Assembly: GCA_002162925.1 (NCBI GenBank)
Contig: MABC01000086.1
Coordinates: forward strand, 1-43,337
DNA length: 43,337 bases
Direction: 5' to 3'
Source of the DNA: Thalassotalea sp. 42_200_T64
GTDB lineage: Bacteria; Pseudomonadota; Gammaproteobacteria; Enterobacterales; Alteromonadaceae
The notes below the pieces were generated by a model, which saw only the letters and a program-made list of their open reading frames with translations, searched no databases and was not told where the DNA came from. Numbering within the stretch: position 1 is the first letter of the stretch; every line of letters begins with the position of its first letter. Made by a program: the position numbers and the translations under genes. Of the stretch, positions 25,794 through 39,883 are shown piece by piece.

Positions 25794-26708
25794 TTAGTTA
25801 ACGGCTCGAAGCGCAGAGCGACTTTGACACAACCATTGTGTAATTGCCGCATCCGCAGCTAACAACTCGGCATCAGATTCTAATTCAAGGTGAGTCAGTG
25901 GCGCACGTAAAACCGGCGTATTGATAACAGCCTGCTTATGCATTAATACTTTAACCGGAATCGGATTTGCCACTTCAAACAATGGCGTAATCGCGTTATA
26001 CCAAGTTGGGAATAATTCTTCGCCGTAACCTGCCAGAGCCTTTTGCACATATAAATTTGTCGCTTCGGGCCAGGCATTGGCACACACAGAGACTAATCCT
26101 ACGGCACCGGCCGAGGCCAAATAAGGCATTAACGCATCTTCACCAGAATAAATTTTCAGATGCGGCGCGGCTTCAACAAAGCCTAAAAATTCATTGATAT
26201 CACCACTGGCCTCTTTTAACGCCCATAAGTTTTTGTGATTGGCCAGGTTTTTAACGGTTTGTTTTGGAATACTCACCGCAGAGCGTGATGGTACGTTATA
26301 TAACATGCAAGGATATTTCGCCGCATCCATTAACGCTGAAAACCACTGAGTTTGGCCAACCACACCGGGTTTGGCGTACAGTGGCACGGTTAATAAATAA
26401 CAATCAATTGGCAATTCATTGCAAGCGTTAATCCATGCCGTTTGTGCCGGTAAATTAGCCCCGCCAACCGACACCATCAATGGTACTTGTGGTTTTAATT
26501 GACAAATAAATTTAACCATCTGCAATTGTTCTTCTTGCTCAATTGCCAACCCTTCACCGGTGCTGCCACAAATCAAAATGCCATTGCCAGCTTGCTGCTG
26601 ATCATCAACTATTTTTGCCAAACAGTCGTAATCTACCGCACCGTGTTGATCGAACGGGGTGATTAACGCTGTCCATAAGGAAAAGTCATTCAGTTGAAAA
26701 GTTGCCAT
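25794..26708 (-). CDS. dapA: 4-hydroxy-tetrahydrodipicolinate synthase (DapA-type)
   Basis: 304 residues from the ATG at 26708 (MATFQLNDFSLWTALITPF), chosen because aaagaga lies ahead of it; an in-frame ATG at 26747 would add 13 unusual residues. A TIM-barrel lyase of the DHDPS/NAL family: GILICGSTGEGLAIE holds the pyruvate-contact G-S-T-G-E, LYNVPSRSAVSI the catalytic Tyr, and LWALKEASGD the Schiff-base Lys. DapA condenses pyruvate and aspartate semialdehyde at the first committed step to lysine and diaminopimelate. The lysine riboswitch upstream strongly supports this role over N-acetylneuraminate lyase or other paralogues. Confidence 0.88.
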   Translation of the reverse strand: MATFQLNDFSLWTALITPFDQHGAVDYDCLAKIVDDQQQAGNGILICGSTGEGLAIEQEEQLQMVKFICQLKPQVPLMVSVGGANLPAQTAWINACNELPIDCYLLTVPLYAKPGVVGQTQWFSALMDAAKYPCMLYNVPSRSAVSIPKQTVKNLANHKNLWALKEASGDINEFLGFVEAAPHLKIYSGEDALMPYLASAGAVGLVSVCANAWPEATNLYVQKALAGYGEELFPTWYNAITPLFEVANPIPVKVLMHKQAVINTPVLRAPLTHLELESDAELLAADAAITQWLCQSRSALRAVN

Positions 26709-26871
26709 GTTAAATCTCTTTACCGCTAGTGATACCTCATCTGTCATGTTAATGAATCAAATGGGTATATGAGGCAAATGCCATTAATTGCCGGGCATTT
26801 TACCAGTATTAAAATATTGATATTAGTATTTGAGACAAGGAGAAAGGACAGGAATTCACGCGTTAATGCGT

Positions 26872-27075
26872 CAACACCAGAAGCTCTCCACTTAAACCAA
26901 ATAGACCTTTAATAGGTATCGTTAAGTGACAGCCGACGGGATTCAACCCAATCGTCCGACAACAGTATTACCTTTTTGACTGTCATCTCGGCGTTAATCC
27001 CCCTGATTATCTGTCAACGGGGTGAGGCCCCTCGAGATAACTGCCTGGTTAACGCTCCTCTTCTGCTCCCCGGTA
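26872..27075 (-). ncRNA. Lysine riboswitch (L-box) in the dapA leader
   Basis: Read on the minus strand from about 27075. The conserved L-box parts appear in order: P1 and junction agcagaagaggagcgttaac, a P2 arm with the GAGGGGCCTCACCCC segment, cagggggattaacgccgag, tgttgtcggacgattgggt, then ttgaatcccgtcggctgtcac, and the closing arm gagagcttctggt. CAGAAG and CTTCTG pair as P1. The layout and motifs match the E. coli lysC lysine riboswitch closely. The aptamer ends about 165 bases before the dapA start. The expression platform is unclear: one hairpin (aaatgcc...ggcattt, about 26778-26801) has no T-run, which suggests translational or Rho-linked control. Confidence 0.93.
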
Positions 27076-27301
27076 ATCAAATTGGTATAAGATCAACGGG
27101 GATTCAATGGCGGTTATTTAATCATTTACTCATAGATATTGCAATTACCAAGTCCACATTGTGTTAGTCATATTAGGAATTAGTTATCGTTAAAAGCAAA
27201 ATAAGCTCAGATTTGTCATTATTCTCTTTACTAATCCCTGCTTAATTAAGAAAATAGCCATTAACCCAATCGCCTTACCACTGAAGCTGAGTAATTAAAC
27301 C

Positions 27302-28342
27302 ATGGCATTATCAAATCCTTCGCAATTGCTGTTACGCAATGAAGATTTATTACAAAGTAATTCACCTTTAGTCGTCGGTTGTCCCGATAGCGATTTTTTT
27401 AGCCATTTGCAAACGGCAGCCCCAAAGGCAAAAATTAGCAGTTATCAGGTAAATTATGCACAACATCAAAGCATAGCTTCGCGCTTTAACGGGAAAATAA
27501 ACTGTGTGTTTTCGGAACACTATCAAAGTGAAGAAAAGCATGATTTAGTGATCATTTATTTTCCTAAATCGAAAAAAGAATACCAATTTTTATTGGCTAT
27601 GTTGGCACCTGCCCTGGCAAACAATGCCGTTATACTCGTTGTTGGTGACAACAAGGGCGGGGTTAAGTCGGCAGAAAAACTCAGTAAAAACTATATCTTA
27701 AACTCGAGTAAAATCGATTCAGCCCGCCATTGTATTTTATATGAAATTATTTTTAATCATGTTGCGCCAGAATTTAACCTGGCTCAGTGGTATGAGCATT
27801 TCACCGTAAAAGTAAAAGATATAGAAATTAAGGTAGCGTCGTTACCTGGTGTCTTTAGTAATGGTGAATTAGATAAAGGCACCCAATTATTATTAGAACA
27901 CTTACCCAAGGGGATTTCAGGGAAAGTACTGGACTTTGGATGTGGCGCCGGCATTATTGGCAGTTATGTGAATAAAGTAAATACCAACACCGAAGTGGAT
28001 ATGCTGGATGTAAACGCTTTGGCAATTGCCAGTGCCAGACAAACATTAGCGTTGAATCACCTCAATGGTAATGTCTTTGCCTCAGACGGGCTCAGTAATG
28101 TGCAGGGTAAATATCATTCTGTGTTATCGAACCCACCGTTCCATCAAGGGATAAAAACCAACTATCAGGCCACTGAAACGTTCTTAAAAGGCATCAAAAA
28201 GCATCTAAATAAAAGTGCTACATTAACCATTGTGGCGAATAATTTTTTAAAGTACGCGCCAATCATCAAAACAGAAATAGCGCCTTGTGAGCAACTGGCT
28301 AATGCTAAGGGCTTTGCTATTCACCATTGTAAAAATCAATAA
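27302..28342 (+). CDS. rsmC: 16S rRNA (guanine-1207-N2)-methyltransferase RsmC
   Basis: 346 residues, the usual RsmC length, with a tandem duplicated methyltransferase. The degenerate N-terminal half is about residues 1-165. The active C-terminal half carries the SAM motif KVLDFGCGAGIIGSYV (about 208-223), the acidic motif MLDVNALAIASARQTL, and the catalytic NPPF (SNPPFHQGIKTN, about 278-289). It methylates N2 of G1207 in 16S rRNA using the 30S subunit as substrate. It is a single gene with its own promoter in 27176-27301, divergent from the dapA leader. The start ATG has only a weak SD. Confidence 0.93.
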   Translation: MALSNPSQLLLRNEDLLQSNSPLVVGCPDSDFFSHLQTAAPKAKISSYQVNYAQHQSIASRFNGKINCVFSEHYQSEEKHDLVIIYFPKSKKEYQFLLAMLAPALANNAVILVVGDNKGGVKSAEKLSKNYILNSSKIDSARHCILYEIIFNHVAPEFNLAQWYEHFTVKVKDIEIKVASLPGVFSNGELDKGTQLLLEHLPKGISGKVLDFGCGAGIIGSYVNKVNTNTEVDMLDVNALAIASARQTLALNHLNGNVFASDGLSNVQGKYHSVLSNPPFHQGIKTNYQATETFLKGIKKHLNKSATLTIVANNFLKYAPIIKTEIAPCEQLANAKGFAIHHCKNQ

Positions 28343-28366
28343 TGGCTAGGTAAAGCACATTTATTT

Positions 28367-28393
28367 TTGCTGTTGCGATAGCGTAAACAGCAA
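28367..28393 (+). terminator. Weak hairpin after rsmC
   Basis: Arms ttgctgtt and aacagcaa around an 11-base loop, 24 bases after the rsmC stop, followed by ccataatttt. The T-run is poor. The remaining 28394-28722 is AT-rich leader and promoter region of arcA, with no gene seen in it. Confidence 0.35.
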
Positions 28394-28722
28394 CCATAAT
28401 TTTACAATTAATTAATCACTTTTTTGCCAAATTAATATCCCGCTAACTTGAAAATGCCGCCCTGATAACAATTTGTTGCAAAGTCACTTTTCCCACAAAA
28501 CATCAACACAACAATTTATAACCAACAAAATCAACACATTAACATACAGATCACGCATTCCGTTTACAAATTTTAACTTACACTTTTGCAACAATTTCAC
28601 CATTGTTTAGTTCTCAACTTTCTCTAATATAGGCAACATACATTTTTGAACAGAAATCAATTGGCTTAAACAGCAACTTTTTCTGTACAACAAGTAATAA
28701 CGTTTAATTATCAGAGGTCGAT

Positions 28723-29445
28723 ATGAACAACCAAGCGAATATTTTAATTGTTGAAGATGAAGAAGTAACACGTTTAAACCTGAAGAACTTATTTGAAGCG
28801 GAAGGTTACAACACTCATGTTGCAACAAACGGCGAAAGCATGAGCCAGCAGTTGCAAAGCAATAACATTGATTTAGTACTAATGGATGTCCATTTACCTG
28901 GTAAGAACGGTTTATTACTAGCTCGTGAGTTAATAAAGAAGAAAGAAACCGGGTTAATATTTATTACTGGTCGCGATAATGAAGTTGATAAAGTATTAGG
29001 TTTAGAAATTGGTGCTGATGATTACATCACTAAGCCATTTAACCCGCGCGAATTAACCATTCGAGTGCGTAACCTATTAAAGCGTATGGCGCCAACAAAT
29101 AGTTCGGCTCCGGTTACAGATACTGCGCTGATTAACTTTAATAACTGGCAGTTAGATCCAAATTCTCGTCAAATGACATCTCCACAGGGCACTACATTCC
29201 CGATCCCACGTGGTGAGTATCGTGCATTACGTTTATTAATGGCTAACCGCGGAAAAATTGTCACCCGTCAGGATCTTATTCAGGAGATGACAGGTCGTGA
29301 TTTACGCGAAAATGATAGAACGGTAGATGTGACAATTCGTCGTTTACGCAAACACTTTGAAAGCGATGATACTGGCCCTGAGTTTATCAACACGATACAC
29401 GGCGAAGGCTATCGTTTTGTAGGTTCACTAGATAACCTGAACTAG
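28723..29445 (+). CDS. arcA: Aerobic respiration response regulator ArcA
   Basis: 240 residues, OmpR/PhoB class. The receiver domain has the acidic pair (VEDEEV), phospho-acceptor D55 (LVLMDVHLPG), the switch Thr (FITGRDNE) and Lys (DDYITKPFNP). The C-terminal winged helix (FPIPRGEYRALRLLMANRGKIVTRQDLIQEMTGRDLRENDRTVDVTIRRLRKHFE, residues about 163-217) matches ArcA, including the GRDLRENDRTVDVTIRRLRKH stretch typical of ArcA. It represses aerobic respiration and TCA genes when redox carriers are reduced. SD agagg lies ahead of the ATG. The gene converges with an hptA-like gene, the likely phosphate donor, instead of standing alone as in E. coli. Confidence 0.95.
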   Translation: MNNQANILIVEDEEVTRLNLKNLFEAEGYNTHVATNGESMSQQLQSNNIDLVLMDVHLPGKNGLLLARELIKKKETGLIFITGRDNEVDKVLGLEIGADDYITKPFNPRELTIRVRNLLKRMAPTNSSAPVTDTALINFNNWQLDPNSRQMTSPQGTTFPIPRGEYRALRLLMANRGKIVTRQDLIQEMTGRDLRENDRTVDVTIRRLRKHFESDDTGPEFINTIHGEGYRFVGSLDNLN

Positions 29446-29507
29446 GGGTGATGAGTTCAGGTTAGATATCTAGTACCTATCTGAGCATATTTAATCAGAA
29501 TGATTGA

Positions 29508-29532
29508 GGCTAGCGTTACGCTAGCCTTTTTT
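29508..29532. terminator. Shared arcA/hptA terminator
   Basis: Stem ggctagcg / cgctagcc with a 3-base loop tta and a T6 run on the plus strand, terminating arcA. The loop tta is the complement of the hptA stop codon TAA, and one stem arm encodes the last residues (R-L-A) of HptA. Confidence 0.88.
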
Positions 29533-29848
29533 GTATCCGTTCAATACTGGTTATATTTAACTGCTCTAACTCGGCCAGTCCTTGCGCTAAACTGCTAAAT
29601 TCTTGTTTTGAATATTCTAACTCACCGGCTTTGCTAAACACCTGCTTTAATCCTGTGTTGCCAGATGCGGATTTAAGAATATGGCAGCTCTCTTGCCACA
29701 ATGCATGATCTTGTTGCTCGATAGCCTGATGTAATTGCTTAAGGTATATCGACGATTGCTCTACGTATAGTGCAACGGTTTGCAGAAACACGTCAAAGCC
29801 CAATACATCAAGGTATTGTTCAATTAAGGTGTCATCAAGAAAGTCCAT
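29516..29848 (-). CDS. hptA: Stand-alone histidine phosphotransfer protein (HptA-like)
   Basis: 110 residues, a single Hpt four-helix domain. The phospho-acceptor motif is SCHILKSASGNTGL with H56 and K59 and the small residues that follow. No kinase or receiver domain is attached. In Shewanella, whose Arc sensor lacks an Hpt domain, a free HptA protein passes phosphate to ArcA. Its position beside arcA here (convergent, 3' ends sharing a terminator) argues for the same role. The symbol is by that analogy. The cognate sensor kinase (ArcS-like) is not in the window. There is an SD-like aggag before the ATG (ttcccaggagtacaag on the minus strand). Confidence 0.82.
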   Translation of the reverse strand: MDFLDDTLIEQYLDVLGFDVFLQTVALYVEQSSIYLKQLHQAIEQQDHALWQESCHILKSASGNTGLKQVFSKAGELEYSKQEFSSLAQGLAELEQLNITSIERIQKRLA

Positions 29849-30217
29849 GACTTGTACTCCTGGGAATTTAATCTATTGGCTGATTTTGGCAAAACATATC
29901 ACGAAAAAACGGATGTTGCTTTAATTAAAAACAATAATGAGAAGGTACTACAAATAAACAACCAGCCGGCAACACAAGGTTTACAATATTAACCAATCAC
30001 TTAACTGAGCGCACAAGGTGCCTTATAAATATTGATTTTAGTGCATAATTCATTCAAAATAGCCGACCATTTTACTTGGTCTTTTGGTTTTCAGAGAAAA
30101 AACGAAAAAAAAGTAAAAATATGTCGTTAGTTTCGCTAGAATATGCGCCCTGCGATATGCAGTAGTTTTAAACAACAGTTACATTAAACGAACAAATAAA
30201 CAGGAAGCACAGTTAAA

Positions 30218-31144
30218 ATGCCTACATCAATGCCAGATATAGCCAACCAAACCGCGGCACAAACCGAAGGTACTCTTGACAGAGTGGGTATGGGGAATAT
30301 TGAAATGCCAATAATGGTAGCTGCTAAAGATGAAGCCGAACGTGTTGTTTCAGCCCATATCGATGCGTTCGTGAATTTAAACGACCCGAAAGCGAAAGGC
30401 ATCCACATGTCTCGGCTTTACCTATTGCTGGATGAGTTAGCCAGTAATAATGTGCTCAATTACCAGTCATTAGTCACGCTATTAAATGAGTTTATCAGTT
30501 CGCACCAAGACTTAAGTGATACCGCTTATGTGAAATTCAGTTTTGATTACCCAATGCGCCGTGAAGCGTTAATTAGTGGTAAAAAAGGCTGGCGCGTATA
30601 TCCGGTAACCATTATCGGTAAATTGGATAAAGGTAAATTTGATATTGAGTTATGCGTAGATATTGCCTATTCATCAACGTGTCCATGTTCTGCGGCTCTT
30701 GCTCGCCAGCTTATTCAACAAGCATTTACCGCAAAATTCGCACAACAAGAGAGTGTTGATACCGCCGATGTCCATGCCTGGTTAGGCAGCACCGAAGGCA
30801 TTATGGCAACACCGCACAGCCAACGTTCAATTGCGGAAATGAAAGTTAAGTTAAACTCAAAAGTAAGCAGTTTTCCGTTAACCGATATTGTCGACACCGT
30901 AGAGGCGGCCTTACAAACGCCGGTACAGGCGGCGGTTAAACGTGAAGATGAACAGGAGTTTGCTCGCCTAAATGGTCAAAACCTGATGTTTTGCGAAGAC
31001 GCCGCTCGCCGGGTGCAACATGCGATGAACCTGATTGAGGGCTACGACGATTTTTGGGTGAAGATAAACCACCTCGAATCCCTTCATGCTCACGATGCCA
31101 TCGCGGTAACGACTAAAGGCATCAAAAACGGCTACCAAGCTTAG
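30218..31144 (+). CDS. folE2: GTP cyclohydrolase IB (FolE2)
   Basis: 308 residues, the FolE2 length, of the COG1469 family. The opening MPDIANQ and the motif [14 protein letters not shown] are diagnostic. [12 protein letters not shown] holds the catalytic Cys (C155/C157 region), and [20 protein letters not shown] and [12 protein letters not shown] supply metal His and Glu residues. It converts GTP to dihydroneopterin triphosphate, the first step to folate. FolE2 works with several divalent metals and often replaces zinc-dependent FolE under zinc limitation. No clear Zur box was seen in its 370-bp upstream region (29849-30217), which is AT-rich and otherwise empty. Confidence 0.94.
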   Translation: MPTSMPDIANQTAAQTEGTLDRVGMGNIEMPIMVAAKDEAERVVSAHIDAFVNLNDPKAKGIHMSRLYLLLDELASNNVLNYQSLVTLLNEFISSHQDLSDTAYVKFSFDYPMRREALISGKKGWRVYPVTIIGKLDKGKFDIELCVDIAYSSTCPCSAALARQLIQQAFTAKFAQQESVDTADVHAWLGSTEGIMATPHSQRSIAEMKVKLNSKVSSFPLTDIVDTVEAALQTPVQAAVKREDEQEFARLNGQNLMFCEDAARRVQHAMNLIEGYDDFWVKINHLESLHAHDAIAVTTKGIKNGYQA

Positions 31145-31170
31145 CTTTTACCTATATCCATGATCGCTGA

Positions 31171-31189
31171 AGCCGAGACTATCTCGGCT
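31171..31189 (+). terminator. Intrinsic terminator after folE2
   Basis: Stem agccgaga / tctcggct around a 3-base loop, followed by ttattgtcttt, 26 bases after the stop. The rest of 31190-31542 is the gltB-2 leader and has no gene. It includes a ctttcagctttc-type short repeat near 31275-31295 and a small cccc-gtt-gggg hairpin at 31447-31457. Confidence 0.75.
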
Positions 31190-31542
31190 TTATTGTCTTT
31201 GTTTATTGAATAAATAGTGAATGGTAATTAACTTTCATTCCCCCCTATTTTTTTTACCCAAAATAGAATTCAAAGTGAAAGCTTTCAGCTTTCATTACAA
31301 ACCTATTTACCCCTTGTTTTACTGGGCTTAGTGAAAATAGCAAGCAAGCAGATGTTACCCCAAAGTTAATGCAACAACTCGAAAATCAGAGTAATCACTC
31401 TATTTTCAATTGACCTTTGCGCTACATCCCTATATTGTACAAGGTCCCCCGTTGGGGTTTTGCGATATTTATTCAGTTTTTAGCTATTCTTATTCTTCAC
31501 CGCAAAACCACGCCAACGTGAAATTTACAGGAGAAAACATGC

Positions 31543-37454
<5,912 letters not shown>

Positions 37455-37480
37455 CTTTATTTTTCAAAAATCATTGATAA

Positions 37481-37507
37481 AACCAGAGTGTCTACTCTGG
37501 TTTTTTT
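37481..37507 (+). terminator. Intrinsic terminator after the second gltBD
   Basis: Stem aaccagagt / actctggtt around gtct, followed by a run of T. It lies 26 bases after the gltD stop. Confidence 0.9.
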
Positions 37508-37565
37508 ATGAGATAAAATGCGTTAAGGTGATACCAACTCCATACATACAATTTTTGAGTCTTCT

Positions 37566-38180
37566 TTGAAAGTAAGTACTTTTTCGCATTACATTTTATT
37601 GCTAACCGTCATGTTGATGACAAAATTCGCTTATTCTGTGGAAATTGAGCAATGCGGCAATAGCCCACAAGCACAACAACCGGCGCAATTTATTATCAAT
37701 GATGCTGAGCAACAAAGAGCAACCCTTCGCTGTAACCCTTTACTGACAAAAATTGCTATCGAAAAAGCTGCCGCCATGGTTGAGCACGGCATTGTCCAGC
37801 ATAATTTAGGGGGAAGTCCTAACGCCAGATTAAGAAGTTATGGTTATAAACTTCCTGAGTATTATGGTTTGCTGCTCAGTAATCAGGTAGAAGCCATTAC
37901 AGGCGGTTACACAACAGCCGAAGTGTGGCATGCATTTAAAAATTCAGACACCCATCGTAAACATTTATTAGGTGAGCTTGAGTTTTATTTAGAGCAAGAT
38001 GGAATTGGCATCGCATTTTTACGAGAATGGCAAACACCACATGTTGAATATTGGGTGGTTTATCTAACCAAAGGCTTTGCCGAAAACCAAGACAATAAAT
38101 TTAAAGGCACTGAGATCCCCAACAAAAGCCCTTATGACGTTGTGGAAGTGAAAAAGAACAAGAAGATTGACAAGGACTGA
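37566..38180 (+). CDS. Secreted CAP-domain (SCP/YkwD-like) protein
   Basis: 204 residues with a signal peptide (HYILLLTVMLMTKFAYSVEI). The mature protein has the CAP-superfamily order: NPLLTKIAIEKAAAMVEHGIVQHNLGG (helix with the first His), VEAITGGYTTAEVWHAFKNSDTHRKHLLG (Glu plus the W-x-x-S-x-x-H-x-x-x-L motif), and a final strand VEYWVVYLTKGF. The two His and the Glu would line the usual shallow cavity. Bacterial CAP proteins are exported and mostly of unknown role. The start is a TTG at 37566; an internal ATG at 37611 would cut the signal peptide short. The basic tail (EVKKNKKIDKD) is unusual. The next gene begins 3 bases later. Confidence 0.75.
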   Translation: MKVSTFSHYILLLTVMLMTKFAYSVEIEQCGNSPQAQQPAQFIINDAEQQRATLRCNPLLTKIAIEKAAAMVEHGIVQHNLGGSPNARLRSYGYKLPEYYGLLLSNQVEAITGGYTTAEVWHAFKNSDTHRKHLLGELEFYLEQDGIGIAFLREWQTPHVEYWVVYLTKGFAENQDNKFKGTEIPNKSPYDVVEVKKNKKIDKD

Positions 38181-38183
38181 ACA

Positions 38184-38597
38184 ATGCTGAATAAAATTAA
38201 TATCATTAGTACCCTACTCGGCATTTTATTTGTCTGCCTTTCAGTCCCTATTCTTGGCTATGGTAAGGCAATAGCAATCCAGGGGGATTTCCTCGATTTT
38301 GCCCAAGATTATCCGCTGTTTATTCACTTTATGTTAGATATAGTTATCATGGGATTACCATTGTTATTGGCGCTATTTGTGTTTGCCGCAGTGTTAAACT
38401 TATTCAATGGCGCGAAACAGCGCTTGCCGTATGCATTGTTTCTTTTGCCATTTCTACTCTTGCACAGTTACTATCTTGTATTCTCTATTGTTAACTTAGA
38501 TCCAAGCGCATTTATCGCAACAACGTTGCCCAAGTATGCGTTATTGATAATTTTTACCCGGTGGTTTGCGAACTGGCAAACGGTTAATAAAAAATAA
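38184..38597 (+). CDS. Small polytopic membrane protein, unknown function
   Basis: 137 residues with four predicted membrane helices: about 7-27 (IISTLLGILFVCLSVPILGYG), 48-71 (FMLDIVIMGLPLLLALFVFAAVL), 81-101 (LPYALFLLPFLLLHSYYLVFSI) and 110-127. I do not recognise the family and there are no catalytic motifs. It starts 3 bases after the CAP-domain gene, so the two are probably co-transcribed and may act together in the envelope. Confidence 0.65.
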   Translation: MLNKINIISTLLGILFVCLSVPILGYGKAIAIQGDFLDFAQDYPLFIHFMLDIVIMGLPLLLALFVFAAVLNLFNGAKQRLPYALFLLPFLLLHSYYLVFSIVNLDPSAFIATTLPKYALLIIFTRWFANWQTVNKK

Positions 38598-38690
38598 TCA
38601 TGCTGTTATGATTGAAGTACTTGTTATTGAAAGTCATAGCTAGTCTTGGTATTTGAAATTTATGTATCGATATAATGTTTTCGGAAAAAA

Positions 38691-38879
38691 ATGGTAATCC
38701 ATCGCACCAATGATGAATGGCAATTGTTTACGGATTCAGAAACGGGTATGCGAGCCCGAGTTTATGATGTTGTGATCCCCCAGGACATGGACGAAAGCGA
38801 GTTTTGTAAATTTTTGGATGATATTTATCATGAATATTCCAGCGAAAAGCAGCCACGAGTAGCAGCAATAGACAAATGA
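38691..38879 (+). CDS. Small DUF7661-like protein with probable 5' frameshift
   Basis: 62 residues in the open frame: NDEWQLFTDSETGMRARVYDVVIPQDMDESEFCKFLDDIYHE is the core. This looks like the small family now called DUF7661 (tentative). Homologues as I recall them begin M-x-x-x-V-F-G-K, which is found here just upstream in another frame: ATG at 38662 reads MYRYNVFGKK, then runs through A7 (38685-38691) into TGG TAA. One added A would join both parts. So either the run varies or slips, or the shorter start at 38691 is used. The stop overlaps the next gene (ATGA), so the pair is translationally coupled. Confidence 0.55.
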   Translation: MVIHRTNDEWQLFTDSETGMRARVYDVVIPQDMDESEFCKFLDDIYHEYSSEKQPRVAAIDK

Positions 38880-39388
38880 TAACCACTAGAAAAACCCTGA
38901 TATTTGGCAATTCTGGCTCAGGAAAGTCGACATTAGCACAACAGCTGTGTCGGCAATATGGTGCCGCTCATTTAGATTTAGATATTCTTGCCTGGTTACC
39001 TGGCACACCGCCGACTCGCGCACCGATTAATCAGTCATGGCAAAAAATTAACGCCTTTATCTGCAATAATGATAATTGGATAATTGAAGGTTGCTATGGT
39101 GACTTGCTTATTTTATTAAGCTCAACCGCGACTGAAATGATCTATTTAAACTTATCTGTTGAAGATTGCATTAGCAACGCCAAAAACAGGGCATTTGAGC
39201 CGCATAAATATCAAAGCAAGCAACAACAAGACGATAATTTACCCATGTTGATAAAATGGATAAGTGACTACGACACCCGCGATGACACGTTTTCAAAAAT
39301 GTCACACCAACAGCTATTTGAAAATTTCACTGGTAAAAAAAGCACATATAACAGTAATATGGCCGCACTAGATAAGATTAAGGATTGA
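38876..39388 (+). CDS. P-loop NTPase, small-kinase-like (adenylate/shikimate kinase fold)
   Basis: 170 residues. Walker A is FGNSGSGKSTLAQQL (10-24, K17). The LDLDILAW and DNWIIEGCYGDLL segments occupy the substrate-binding places of FlaR/topology-modulation-type small kinases, and EMIYLNLSVEDCISNAKNR the place of the core strand and lid. There is no classical LID zinc motif, and the substrate is unknown. The start overlaps the preceding small gene by 4 bases (ATGA), and the lipoprotein gene follows 1 base after the stop, so all three form a tight cluster. Confidence 0.75.
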   Translation: MITTRKTLIFGNSGSGKSTLAQQLCRQYGAAHLDLDILAWLPGTPPTRAPINQSWQKINAFICNNDNWIIEGCYGDLLILLSSTATEMIYLNLSVEDCISNAKNRAFEPHKYQSKQQQDDNLPMLIKWISDYDTRDDTFSKMSHQQLFENFTGKKSTYNSNMAALDKIKD

Positions 39389-39389
39389 T

Positions 39390-39794
39390 ATGAAATATTT
39401 ACTAGTGATGGTAACGAGTATTGTGCTGCTTTCATGCAGCAATGTCAGGTTTGATTCCAATATGGGACCATTTATTCGGGCTGAAATCAGTTCTTCCGTG
39501 GTAGAGCAATACACTATGCAAGAAATTCGTCATTATCAAGGAGATTTCATCAGCAGTGTTCATTCTGAAGTTTGTCTGAGCAACACTGAAGGGGATGGAG
39601 AAAGTATTACTCGCCCTGTGCACTTTAGCGCCTCAGCAAGATCTCATTTAATTAGAGAGCTTCAAGTAAATACCCAATTACAGGGAGGTAATTCTTTAGT
39701 TGTGCACTCCTGTAATGTACGAGCAAATGCCGAGTGCTATCAAATTCAAGAATGTAACGGTAGTGCATACTGGGTAGACCAAGGTAAGTCCTAA
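39390..39794 (+). CDS. RcsF-like outer-membrane lipoprotein
   Basis: 134 residues with a lipoprotein signal (LVMVTSIVLLSC, lipid Cys16). The C-terminal domain has four cysteines: C62 (EVCLSN), C108 (LVVHSCNV), C116 (ECYQ) and C122 (ECNGSAYW). This is the order and spacing of the RcsF disulfide-locked core, whose E. coli form also has the HSC...CY...C-x-GSA pattern. RcsF senses envelope damage and signals to the Rcs phosphorelay. No rcs genes are in this window, and many Alteromonadales lack a full Rcs system, so the partner is uncertain. It follows the P-loop gene by 1 base. Confidence 0.65.
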   Translation: MKYLLVMVTSIVLLSCSNVRFDSNMGPFIRAEISSSVVEQYTMQEIRHYQGDFISSVHSEVCLSNTEGDGESITRPVHFSASARSHLIRELQVNTQLQGGNSLVVHSCNVRANAECYQIQECNGSAYWVDQGKS

Positions 39795-39883
39795 TGACTA
39801 TTTCAGATATTAAGTGCACTAGCTTTTGTTTATAATATCAGCCATAACACCGTAAAAATGCGAAGAAAATTGAGTATCTACAG

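Noticed and set aside
26976..27167. Plus-strand open frame of about 63 codons
   Set aside because: It lies opposite the lysine riboswitch, whose structure explains the sequence.
31447..31457. Small cccc-gtt-gggg hairpin followed by tttt in the gltB-2 leader
   Set aside because: The stem is only four base pairs; too weak to call an attenuator.
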